Assembly: GCF_001375495.1 (NCBI RefSeq)
Contig: NZ_LN831058.1
Location: 1,136,768-1,200,767, forward strand
DNA from: Flaviflexus massiliensis
GTDB taxonomy: Bacteria; Actinomycetota; Actinomycetes; Actinomycetales; Actinomycetaceae
Length of the DNA: 64,000 nt
Reading direction: 5' to 3'
How positions within the stretch are numbered: position 1 is the first letter of the stretch; every line of letters starts with the position of its first letter. The notes below the pieces were generated by a model. That model made no database searches. It saw only the letters and a program-made list of their open reading frames with translations, and had not been told where the DNA came from. A program made the translations under genes and the position numbers. Positions 8,966 to 16,091 of this stretch are shown piece after piece.

Positions 8966-9139
8966 TAGTCCGACAGCCCCGCGCTCTGAGATTAGAACTC
9001 CTTGTGCGACGTTGCACATCTCTTCCCCCTACAGTTCGAGTCCGCTTTCCTCTAAACTGAATAGTCGGTGCCTTGTATCAGCAGGGATACCGTAGCTATC
9101 AACCGATAGCATTTCAGATTAACTGCGTTAGCGGGGGTT

Positions 9140-9361
9140 ATGGCGAAGAAAGACGGCGTCATCGAGGTTGAGGGAACTGTTGCAGAAGCACTTCCCAATG
9201 CGATGTTCCGTGTGGAACTGACAAATGGGCACATTGTGCTCGCCCACATTTCGGGCAAAATGCGTCAGCACTACATCAGGATTCTGCCCGAGGATCGGGT
9301 TGTTGTGGAGCTTACTCCCTACGACTTGAACCGCGGTCGAATCGTCTACCGCTACAAGTAA
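9140..9361 (+). CDS. infA: Translation initiation factor IF-1
   Basis: IF-1 occupies the ribosomal A-site during initiation. The 73-residue OB-fold protein reads [20 protein letters not shown], then the [19 protein letters not shown] segment, then [20 protein letters not shown], essentially the family consensus. It starts the alpha segment, after the long terminator behind map, so it must have its own promoter. A short hairpin separates it from rpmJ. Confidence 0.98.
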   Translation: MAKKDGVIEVEGTVAEALPNAMFRVELTNGHIVLAHISGKMRQHYIRILPEDRVVVELTPYDLNRGRIVYRYK

Positions 9362-9377
9362 GCCCCGCACTACACCG

Positions 9378-9399
9378 AGCCCGGGAAACCTCCCGGGCT
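9378..9399 (+). terminator. Short hairpin between infA and rpmJ
   Basis: A perfect 9-bp stem AGCCCGGGA/TCCCGGGCT with a 4-base loop (9378-9386 and 9391-9399) is followed by TTAAAG. It could attenuate transcription or act as an mRNA processing or stability element between infA and the r-protein genes. Function is inferred from structure only. Confidence 0.55.
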
Positions 9400-9414
9400 T
9401 AAAGAAGGTTGGAC

Positions 9415-9528
9415 ATGAAGGTCAAGCCAAGCGTGAAGCGCATCTGTGACAACTGCAAGGTGATTCGTCGCCACGGCAACGTCATGGTTATTTGCACAAA
9501 CCCGCGGCACAAGCAGCGTCAGGGCTGA
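9415..9528 (+). CDS. rpmJ: 50S ribosomal protein L36 (zinc-binding form)
   Basis: A 37-residue protein reading [20 protein letters not shown] and then [17 protein letters not shown]. It keeps the zinc ribbon ligands C11, C14, C27 and H32. L36 stabilises the 23S rRNA near the GTPase-centre stalk. A GAAGGTTGGAC segment precedes the ATG. It lies between infA and rpsM as in most bacteria. Confidence 0.97.
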   Translation: MKVKPSVKRICDNCKVIRRHGNVMVICTNPRHKQRQG

Positions 9529-9648
9529 ATCCCTGAAAGTGGGCACCCGCCCGCGACAGCGCTACAGATTTGCCCGTGGCCCGGAGGCCATGGACCAGGA
9601 ACTGGACGGTAGCGCACCACACCTCCGGCCTACCAACAGGAGTTAAAG

Positions 9649-10017
9649 TTGGCACGTATTTCAGGTGTTGATCTCCCCCGTGAAAAGCGGGTAGAGGTTG
9701 CACTCACATACATTTACGGAATTGGGCGCACTCGCGCCTCCGAAATCCTCGCCGGCACCGGTGTTTCCCCCGACGTTCGGGTGAAGGACCTCACCGAGGA
9801 TGACCAGGTTAAGATTCGTACCTTCATCGATTCGAACTACGAGGTGGAGGGTGACCTGCGCCGCGAGGTTCAGGCAGACATTCGCCGCAAGATCGAGATC
9901 GGCAGCTACCAGGGTATCCGCCATCGTCGCGGCCTCCCCGTTCGTGGCCAGCGCACGAAGACCAATGCTCGTACCCGCAAGGGCCCGAAGCGCACCGTTG
10001 CAGGCAAGAAGAAGTAG
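9649..10017 (+). CDS. rpsM: 30S ribosomal protein S13
   Basis: S13 sits in the 30S head and contacts L5 and the P-site tRNA. The product of 122 residues starts at a TTG, with CAGGAG at 9637-9642 six bases upstream. It reads [20 protein letters not shown], then [11 protein letters not shown], then the C-terminal [20 protein letters not shown] tail. The 120-bp leader between rpmJ and rpsM contains complementary segments that could fold, a possible regulatory leader. Confidence 0.97.
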   Translation: MARISGVDLPREKRVEVALTYIYGIGRTRASEILAGTGVSPDVRVKDLTEDDQVKIRTFIDSNYEVEGDLRREVQADIRRKIEIGSYQGIRHRRGLPVRGQRTKTNARTRKGPKRTVAGKKK

Positions 10018-10057
10018 TTCGCTCAGCGAACCGATGATCTCAAGGAGAATGTAACTA

Positions 10058-10456
10058 ATGCCCCCTAAGTCACGTACCGCTGCGCGCCCACGTCGCGCAC
10101 TGCGCAAGAACATTGTCAATGGTCAGGTCCACATCAAGTCGACCTTCAACAACACCATTGTGACCATCACCGACCCGACCGGTGCAGTCATCTCGACCGC
10201 ATCCTCCGGCATGATGGGCTTCAAGGGCTCTCGTAAGTCCACCCCCTACGCTGCTCAGCTGGCTGCAGAGACCGCAGCTCGCCGCGCCATGGAATCCGGC
10301 CTCAAGAAGGTCGACGTTTTCGTGAAGGGACCCGGCTCGGGCCGCGAAACCGCGATCCGTACCCTGACCGCCAACGGCCTCGAGGTCACCTCCATTTCGG
10401 ATGTCACCCCGCAGGCACACAACGGTTGCCGTCCTCCCAAGCGCCGCCGCGTCTGA
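10058..10456 (+). CDS. rpsK: 30S ribosomal protein S11
   Basis: S11 forms the 30S platform near the mRNA exit side. The product of 132 residues contains [20 protein letters not shown], the [18 protein letters not shown] motif and the C-terminal [18 protein letters not shown]. An AAGGAG site is at 10041-10046. The next gene is rpoA; rpsD is not interposed, an order also known from Streptomyces. Confidence 0.98.
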   Translation: MPPKSRTAARPRRALRKNIVNGQVHIKSTFNNTIVTITDPTGAVISTASSGMMGFKGSRKSTPYAAQLAAETAARRAMESGLKKVDVFVKGPGSGRETAIRTLTANGLEVTSISDVTPQAHNGCRPPKRRRV

Positions 10457-10533
10457 TTTGTTGACCCGGCCCACCTCGGTGCCGGTTCCGTACTGCAGTG
10501 TCATATAGCGGTCACTGCTGAAAGGAAAATATC

Positions 10534-11538
10534 GTGCAAATCGCACAGCGTCCCGTCCTCTCCGAGGAAGTTATTTCCGAATACCGGGCCAAGTTCATTC
10601 TTGAACCCCTCGAGCCCGGCTTCGGCTACACCCTGGGTAACTCGCTCCGTCGCACCCTGCTGTCCTCCATCCCCGGTGCGGCAGTCACCTCGATCAAGAT
10701 CGACTCGGTTCTGCACGAGTTCTCGACCATCGAAGGCGTGAAGGAAGACGTTTCCGAAATCATCCTGAACATCAAGGAACTCGTTGTCTCTTCCGAGAAC
10801 GATGAACCGGTTCAGATGTATGTTCGCAAGCAGGGCCCCGGTGTTGTTACCGCTGGTGACATCAACCCGCCCGCTGGTGTAGAGATCCACAACCCGGATC
10901 TGGTCATTGCCACTCTCAACGAGAAGGGCAAGATCGAGATCGACCTGATTGTTGAGCGCGGCCGTGGCTACGTTTCCGCCGCACAGAACAAGAACCCTGA
11001 TGCCGAGATTGGTCGTATCCCCGTGGACTCGATCTACTCGCCGGTCCTTCAGGTGTCCTACAAGGTCGAAGCTACTCGTGTTGAGCAGCGCACCGACTTC
11101 GACAAGCTCATTGTCGATGTGGAAACCAAGCCGTCAACGAACCCCCGCGATGCTTTCGCTTCCGCAGGTAAGACTCTCGTTGAACTGTTTGGTCTTGCAG
11201 CTGAACTCAACCTTGAGGCTGAGGGTATTGAACTCGGCGAGGCCCCCGTGGAAGAGGCGCAGTCTTCGGACCTGCAGCGTCCCATCACCATTCTCAATCT
11301 TCCCGCACGTTCGCAGAACTGCCTGCAGCGTGAAGGAATCGAAACCATTGGCCAGCTCATCCTGCGCTCTGAGGCAGATCTGCTGGATATTCGTAACTTC
11401 GGTGCGAAGTCGATCGAGGACGTGAAGGACGAGCTCGCAAAGCTCGACCTTGCACTCAAGGATTCCCCTGGCGCCTTCATGGGTGGCTACGACGATTCCT
11501 ACGGTTCGTCCATGTTCAGCGACGACGCCGCGCACTGA
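10534..11538 (+). CDS. rpoA: RNA polymerase alpha subunit
   Basis: The alpha dimer nucleates assembly of the core enzyme, and the C-terminal domain contacts UP elements and activators. The product of 334 residues starts at a GTG and reads [20 protein letters not shown]. The N-terminal domain includes [20 protein letters not shown]. The linker at about 230-250 is followed by the alpha-CTD with [19 protein letters not shown] and [30 protein letters not shown] ribosome-binding site precedes it. rplQ follows after 21 bp. Confidence 0.98.
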   Translation: MQIAQRPVLSEEVISEYRAKFILEPLEPGFGYTLGNSLRRTLLSSIPGAAVTSIKIDSVLHEFSTIEGVKEDVSEIILNIKELVVSSENDEPVQMYVRKQGPGVVTAGDINPPAGVEIHNPDLVIATLNEKGKIEIDLIVERGRGYVSAAQNKNPDAEIGRIPVDSIYSPVLQVSYKVEATRVEQRTDFDKLIVDVETKPSTNPRDAFASAGKTLVELFGLAAELNLEAEGIELGEAPVEEAQSSDLQRPITILNLPARSQNCLQREGIETIGQLILRSEADLLDIRNFGAKSIEDVKDELAKLDLALKDSPGAFMGGYDDSYGSSMFSDDAAH

Positions 11539-11559
11539 CAATCATTACAAGGAGACATC

Positions 11560-12141
11560 ATGCCTCAGCCCTCTAAGGGTCCCCGCCTCGGGGGAAGCGC
11601 CGCTCACGAAAAGGCCATGCTGGCCAACCTCGCGAAGTCGCTGTTCGAGCACGGCTCGATCACGACCACCGAGAAGCGTGCACGTCGCCTCCGCCCCTAC
11701 GCGGAACGTATCATCACCAAGGCCAAGAAGGGCACGACCGCTGCTCGTCGTGACGTCCTCAAGGACATCACCGACCGTTCCGCTGTCGCGATCCTCTTCG
11801 AAGAGCTCGCCCCCACCTTCGCCGAGCGCGAGGGCGGTTACACCCGCATCGTCAAGATCGGTAACCGCAAGGGCGACAACGCTCCAATGGCCGTCATCTC
11901 CCTCGTGACCGAAGCAGTTTCGCCCAAGCAGGCCGTTGTTGCTGAAGCCGAGAAGGCAGCCGTGAAGGCTGCCGCAGCTGAAGAAGCAGAAGAAGTCGAG
12001 TCCACCGACTCTGTCGAATCTGCCGAGGCAGCTGACTCCGTTGAGTCCGCAGAGTCCACCGACTCCGCCGCAGCAGCGGAGTCCGCGGATGCTCCCGAGG
12101 CAGCAGAAGCTGCTGAGGAAGTCACCGAGGAAGAGAAGTAA
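11560..12141 (+). CDS. rplQ: 50S ribosomal protein L17 with long acidic tail
   Basis: L17 lies near the peptide exit tunnel. Residues 1-120 are the conserved domain ([59 protein letters not shown]). From about residue 125 to 193 there is a low-complexity Ala/Glu/Ser/Asp extension with repeated ESAES, DSVES and AAEEA units. Such tails are common on actinobacterial L17, but this one is long. It is the last gene of the alpha segment, followed by a clear terminator. Confidence 0.97.
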   Translation: MPQPSKGPRLGGSAAHEKAMLANLAKSLFEHGSITTTEKRARRLRPYAERIITKAKKGTTAARRDVLKDITDRSAVAILFEELAPTFAEREGGYTRIVKIGNRKGDNAPMAVISLVTEAVSPKQAVVAEAEKAAVKAAAAEEAEEVESTDSVESAEAADSVESAESTDSAAAAESADAPEAAEAAEEVTEEEK

Positions 12142-12161
12142 CTCGCAGGAGTGATTCTTTG

Positions 12162-12190
12162 AAAGGGCCAGGGATTTTCCCTGGCCCTTT
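12162..12190 (+). terminator. Terminator after rplQ
   Basis: A perfect 13-bp stem AAAGGGCCAGGGA/TCCCTGGCCCTTT (12162-12174 and 12178-12190) with a TTT loop, followed by AGCTTTCATT. It closes the infA-rplQ unit and marks the start of the accessory island. Confidence 0.88.
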
Positions 12191-12266
12191 AGCTTTCATT
12201 GCTTCGTGACCCTGGACCTCCTGCTTGTTGGGTGGTCGAATGGGAGGAGAACGAAGGGAGTTCGCC

Positions 12267-12620
12267 ATGAAACTCATGGATGTCGTCGACGAAGCAAAGA
12301 GGGTTGCGAAGGAATCCGACACCGGGAGGCATGCCGCGATCGTTGTGCATGACGGGCCGCTACGACAGTCGGTACTTGCATTGACCGAGGGGACGGAGCT
12401 TGCTCCACACAACTCTCCTCCCGCAGCATCGATCTTCGTGATCGAAGGTGAGATCACGATTGTGGGTACCGAGACAGACACGATCCGGGAGGGCGAGCTC
12501 AAGGCTCTGACCCACGTACGCCACGGAGTGGTGGCAAATCTGGACTCGGTTTTTCTCCTCACGACCGTCACGGGGATTGAGGGGACCGATAGCCACGACG
12601 AACGACAGTCAGTCTCGTAA
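12267..12620 (+). CDS. Small cupin-domain protein
   Basis: A 117-residue cytosolic protein with a single cupin barrel. The first motif LAPHNSPPAASIFVIEGEIT and the second GELKALTHVRHGVVANLDSV are spaced as in cupin-2 proteins. One His of the first motif (PH) and one of the second (RHGV) remain, so metal binding is possible but not certain. ATG 12267 is preferred over the upstream start at 12225 because GGGAG lies at 12256-12260 and MKLMDVVDEAKRV is a plausible N-terminus. It is monocistronic between the rplQ terminator and a secreted-protein gene. The substrate is unknown. Confidence 0.7.
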   Translation: MKLMDVVDEAKRVAKESDTGRHAAIVVHDGPLRQSVLALTEGTELAPHNSPPAASIFVIEGEITIVGTETDTIREGELKALTHVRHGVVANLDSVFLLTTVTGIEGTDSHDERQSVS

Positions 12621-12796
12621 TCCCGCATTTTCCGGACTCAGTTCGTGAACCGTGGGCAACGTGTGCATGAAGGTGAACAAACGTGCTTGAAATAGGACGC
12701 AGAACGACTAACTGGGAGAATTTGACCTGGTATTCTGCCAGTGACTCAGTTTGTTATTGAATTGAGACCTAACTTTCCCCGACTGAAGGAAACTTT

Positions 12797-14476
12797 GTGG
12801 CCTCTCGTGTCCTGGGCTCCGTTCTTGCCCTTGTTTTGTTCTTATCAACCGCACTGTTCACAGTGCCTGCGAATGCGGCAGCAGATCCTCGCCTCGGGAC
12901 AAACCCGGGCACGGGAACCCTTGTCTCCGCTGATCTCGCGGTCGATCAGGCCAAGATTCAGGCGGAGGCGCTTCCCGCTTTGCGAGAGATTCGCGCAAAG
13001 ATGTACGACGACAAAGAGGTACTGTTCGACGGGAAGCCGCTCTACAAGGTTGTGCAAGAGCAGGGGATGACCCGGGAGCAGTACATCAACGCGGTCCAGT
13101 GGAGCACGGACCTGGAACGTTCCGCTCTTCAGAGGGCCTATGAACAGAACATCACCTGGGGTCATGTGCGTCCTGACGGTAGCTCCTACAAGGAAGCTGA
13201 TGTTCGCGGGCGTTGGCCCGGCGAGATCCTCACCACCCAGGCAGATATCGCCGTGTCGATTGCCGATGTGAAGAACGGTTCGTGGGCGGGGGAGCGCGAT
13301 GATCTCATCCGCTACAACGGTGCCTTCAACAACGACACCGGCCACCTCTACAACCTCCTGAACCCCCGCTACAAGTCCTACGGCTTTGCTCGCGTCGGTG
13401 GCGTGACGGTGGGGTGGATGGAAGGCGCGACCTCTACCTCAACGGGCGGCACCAAGCTTAAGGGCACCTACACTTTCGAAGCTGCTGTTAACGCCTCGAA
13501 CCTCAACAGGCTGTCGGGCCAAATCGTGGTCCCGGTGTCCCTGAACTCGGGAGCTACGGGTACGGCAGAGGTGACAGGGTCTGCGAAGGCCATGACGTGG
13601 CTGCGCGCGGTTCCCGTCACGATCGATGCGACGTACACATCCTCGAACAGTAGCGTTCTGACCATTGATCGAAATGGCTCCTATCGCGCTGTTGGTGGCG
13701 GCAAGGCAACCATCACCGCAACTACCTCGGGAAAGACCTATTCGACGACGGTGACGGTCTCGGGGACCCCCGCTGCTCCTCAGCCCTCGATCAAGAACTA
13801 CATGCATCTGACGAATGACTGGTCCACCCTCGCCATTGCCCAATCGGTCGTTTACGGCCGCGTCGGTGACGACGTCATTGTTGGTGACTGGGACGGCAAC
13901 GGAACCGACACCTTTGGTGTGCGCCGCGGCAACACCTTCTACCTCAACAACACGATCTCAGGCGGCTCAGCCGACATCCAGTTCAACTACGGCAAGGCAG
14001 GGGACGAGGTCATCATCGGTGACTGGGACGGCAACGGCACCGATACCCTCGGGGTGCGCCGTGGCAACCGCTTTTTCCTCAACAACACACTGCGTGGCGG
14101 AAACGCTGATATTGCATTCGACTACGGCAAGAAGGCGGACGAAGTGATCGTTGGTGACTGGGATGGCAACGGGACCGACACGATCAGCGTCCGCAGGAAC
14201 ACAACCTTCCACATCAACAACACGCTGGTTGGTGGCTACGCCCAGCGCAGCTACAACTACGGGCGGACCGGGGACCTCGTTCTAGTTGGCGACTTCAATG
14301 GGGACGGGATGGACACGGTGACCCTGCGACGAGGCAACATTATCCACGTCAACAACAATCATTCCGGTGGTAATGCGGAGCGGTCTGTAGCCTTTGGTTA
14401 CACAACCGACACGATCGTGATCGGTGACTGGAATGGTGACGGCATCGATACCCCCGCCATCAACCGAGTCGAGTAG
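12797..14476 (+). CDS. Secreted CAP-domain protein with Ig-like domain and five FG-GAP-type repeats
   Basis: A 559-residue exported protein. A signal peptide covers residues 1-27 (hydrophobic core LGSVLALVLFLSTALF, cleavage after ANA). A CAP/SCP-type domain follows (about 60-215), with RYNGAFNNDTGHLYNLLNPR as the characteristic NxxGHYxNL-like segment. A Big_2-like bacterial Ig domain spans about 225-320 (AVGGGKATITATTSGKTYST). The C-terminus has five copies of a 45-residue repeat whose GDWDGNGTDT-like motifs begin at residues 363, 408, 453, 498 and 543. These acidic loops look like calcium sites of FG-GAP/VCBS beta-propeller blades. There is no LPXTG or membrane anchor, so it is probably released or held non-covalently. 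The role is likely surface binding or adhesion; enzymatic activity is unproven. It starts with GTG after a GAAGGAAA site. Confidence 0.82.
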   Translation: MASRVLGSVLALVLFLSTALFTVPANAAADPRLGTNPGTGTLVSADLAVDQAKIQAEALPALREIRAKMYDDKEVLFDGKPLYKVVQEQGMTREQYINAVQWSTDLERSALQRAYEQNITWGHVRPDGSSYKEADVRGRWPGEILTTQADIAVSIADVKNGSWAGERDDLIRYNGAFNNDTGHLYNLLNPRYKSYGFARVGGVTVGWMEGATSTSTGGTKLKGTYTFEAAVNASNLNRLSGQIVVPVSLNSGATGTAEVTGSAKAMTWLRAVPVTIDATYTSSNSSVLTIDRNGSYRAVGGGKATITATTSGKTYSTTVTVSGTPAAPQPSIKNYMHLTNDWSTLAIAQSVVYGRVGDDVIVGDWDGNGTDTFGVRRGNTFYLNNTISGGSADIQFNYGKAGDEVIIGDWDGNGTDTLGVRRGNRFFLNNTLRGGNADIAFDYGKKADEVIVGDWDGNGTDTISVRRNTTFHINNTLVGGYAQRSYNYGRTGDLVLVGDFNGDGMDTVTLRRGNIIHVNNNHSGGNAERSVAFGYTTDTIVIGDWNGDGIDTPAINRVE

Positions 14477-14501
14477 CTGAAACACTTCAGCAGTGAAGGC
14501 T

Positions 14502-14533
14502 GTGCCGGGGCGGGATCTTTCCTACCCCGGCAC
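14502..14533 (+). terminator. Hairpin after the CAP-domain gene
   Basis: Left arm GTGCCGGGG (14502-14510) and right arm CCCCGGCAC (14525-14533) form a 9-bp stem with a 14-base loop that can extend by a few pairs. It lies 26 bp behind the stop of the secreted-protein gene. The following stretch to 14765 shows no other convincing feature. Confidence 0.7.
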
Positions 14534-14765
14534 GACCATATTCCAAGGCATAACAGCACCCGGTACCCAAGCATTGTTTACTGGTTCTGCTCGTTTCTGA
14601 ATGAAGCGTGGAAGATATGTGCCTGAATCCTGGTACGGAGGAGTCACAGCAGAACGAACTGGTTCATCTGCGTGGGTCTGCCGGCGGCGGTGTCTTAGGA
14701 TGAGAGGAATGGTCGGCGTTATGTGCGCGGCCGGGGTTCAGAATTTTCTGAAAGTGAGAGTCGTT

Positions 14766-15521
14766 ATGGAGCGTGGCAAGGAAGACGGCAGGGTCTTGAA
14801 TTTGGTGCGGAACACCGAGGTGAAGGACATCCACCAGTTCCGTCTCGCTTTCACCCGCTTCATGCTCAATTACGAGTTTGGTATGGAGGAGGTGCTGACC
14901 AAGATCAACATCCTCAAGGCAGAGTTCTCCCAGTTGCACGACTACAGTCCGATCGAGCACGTGACGAGCCGGATCAAATCACCCGAAAGCATCATGAAGA
15001 AGGTGAAGGCACGCGGCTTCCCGATCTCGATCGACGGCATTCGGGACAACATCTTTGACATTGCAGGAATCCGCATTGTCTGTAGCTTCCTCAAGGACGC
15101 ATATGTTATCGCCAACATGCTCACCGAGCAGCCCGACGTGGAGCTGCTCGAGGTCAAGGACTACATCAAGAACCCGAAACCCAATGGTTACCGCAGCCTC
15201 CACCTCATCGTCGAGATTCCCGTGTTCCTCTCCCACGGTGAAGAACGAGTCCGCGTCGAACTCCAGATCCGTACGATTGCCATGGATTTCTGGGCCAGCC
15301 TCGAACACAAGATCTACTACAAGTTTGAGTCCGACATTCCCGACTACCTCAAAGATCAGCTGTATGAAGCGGCGCAGATGGTGGGGGAGCTGGACGTGAA
15401 GATGGAAGGGGTAAGCGATGCTGTCAAGGCCCTTCACCCCGACCCGGATGCTGAGGCCGGGGCACGTATCGAACTCTCACCTTCGACCACTCTTGAAGAT
15501 CTGCTCAAGAACCTGCAATAG
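14766..15521 (+). CDS. Small alarmone synthetase, RelQ/YjbM type
   Basis: Synthesises (p)ppGpp-type alarmones from ATP and GDP/GTP and has no hydrolase or TGS domain. The synthetase core is evident: HDYSPIEHVTSRIKSPESIM, DNIFDIAGIRIVCSF, NPKPNGYRSLHLIVEIP and VELQIRTIAMDFWASLEHKI. At 251 residues, with C-terminal helices ending LEDLLKNLQ, it has the architecture of the tetrameric RelQ group. ATG 14766 has only a weak GTGAGAG upstream. An in-frame ATG at 14709 lies 7 bases behind a TAGGAT box and could be a leaderless start, but it adds a poor-looking N-terminus. It sits alone in the island between a surface protein and the WXG-like pair. Confidence 0.88.
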   Translation: MERGKEDGRVLNLVRNTEVKDIHQFRLAFTRFMLNYEFGMEEVLTKINILKAEFSQLHDYSPIEHVTSRIKSPESIMKKVKARGFPISIDGIRDNIFDIAGIRIVCSFLKDAYVIANMLTEQPDVELLEVKDYIKNPKPNGYRSLHLIVEIPVFLSHGEERVRVELQIRTIAMDFWASLEHKIYYKFESDIPDYLKDQLYEAAQMVGELDVKMEGVSDAVKALHPDPDAEAGARIELSPSTTLEDLLKNLQ

Positions 15522-15719
15522 CCAGCGGACGTTAGTAACTCCTTGGCGGGGATCGCTCCCCAACCCAGTCCTTTCACTATCAATTGAACGATTCTAGGGT
15601 TTTACGAGCCGGAACGTGGGTTAAGAATTGGCAAACAATTTTTCGCCAGCGCGAGAATTTTCAACATCGCCACTAGGCTGAAAAGGACTGAGTTCTGGGA
15701 AGAATGTGAAAGGGTGCCT

Positions 15720-16091
15720 GTGGGTGTCATCAATTACGATCGCAGCGAGCTGAATACGCATGCGCAGACTGGCTGGAATGACGGACAAACTCTTGCCAAC
15801 ATCGCGTTCGGCGTCAACGAATTGAGTGGCGAAGCCGACAGCCGTGTTAAACCTTTACCGATTGATACGGTTGGTGGCTCCGGTAAGACAGATAATTCTG
15901 GCACCGAGAGTATGAAGAAGGAAATGGGATACTTCATCGAAACGATGAATTTAATCGTTCTTGAGTTTTCGGATGCCTGCGGAGTACTCGGGTCGGGATC
16001 TGCGGAAACTCTTTCAAACGCAGACTCGACTGAGTCAGTCATCACTCAAGATTTTGAATTCCTGACATCCTCGGTGGAGGTAGATTCATGA
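15720..16091 (+). CDS. Small protein coupled to the WXG-like gene, function unknown
   Basis: A 123-residue acidic protein without signal peptide or membrane segment. It begins VGVINYDRSELNTHAQTGWN and contains a helical stretch MKKEMGYFIETMNLIVLEF. GTG 15720 is chosen because GAAAGGG ends 5 bases upstream; GTG 15714 is the alternative. Its TGA overlaps the ATG of the next gene by four bases (ATGA), so the two are translationally coupled. Small helical partner proteins precede large WXG/LXG proteins in ESX-like loci of Gram-positive bacteria, and by position it may be such a partner or chaperone. That is inference; I recognise no family. Confidence 0.6.
   Translation: MGVINYDRSELNTHAQTGWNDGQTLANIAFGVNELSGEADSRVKPLPIDTVGGSGKTDNSGTESMKKEMGYFIETMNLIVLEFSDACGVLGSGSAETLSNADSTESVITQDFEFLTSSVEVDS

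Noticed and set aside
9033-9042. GTTCGAGTC resembling a tRNA T-loop upstream of infA
   Set aside because: No T-stem or upstream tRNA arms can be folded around it.
12741-13070. 109-residue plus-strand frame at the start of the CAP-domain gene
   Set aside because: Out-of-frame shadow; the 559-residue frame has a signal peptide and domain structure.
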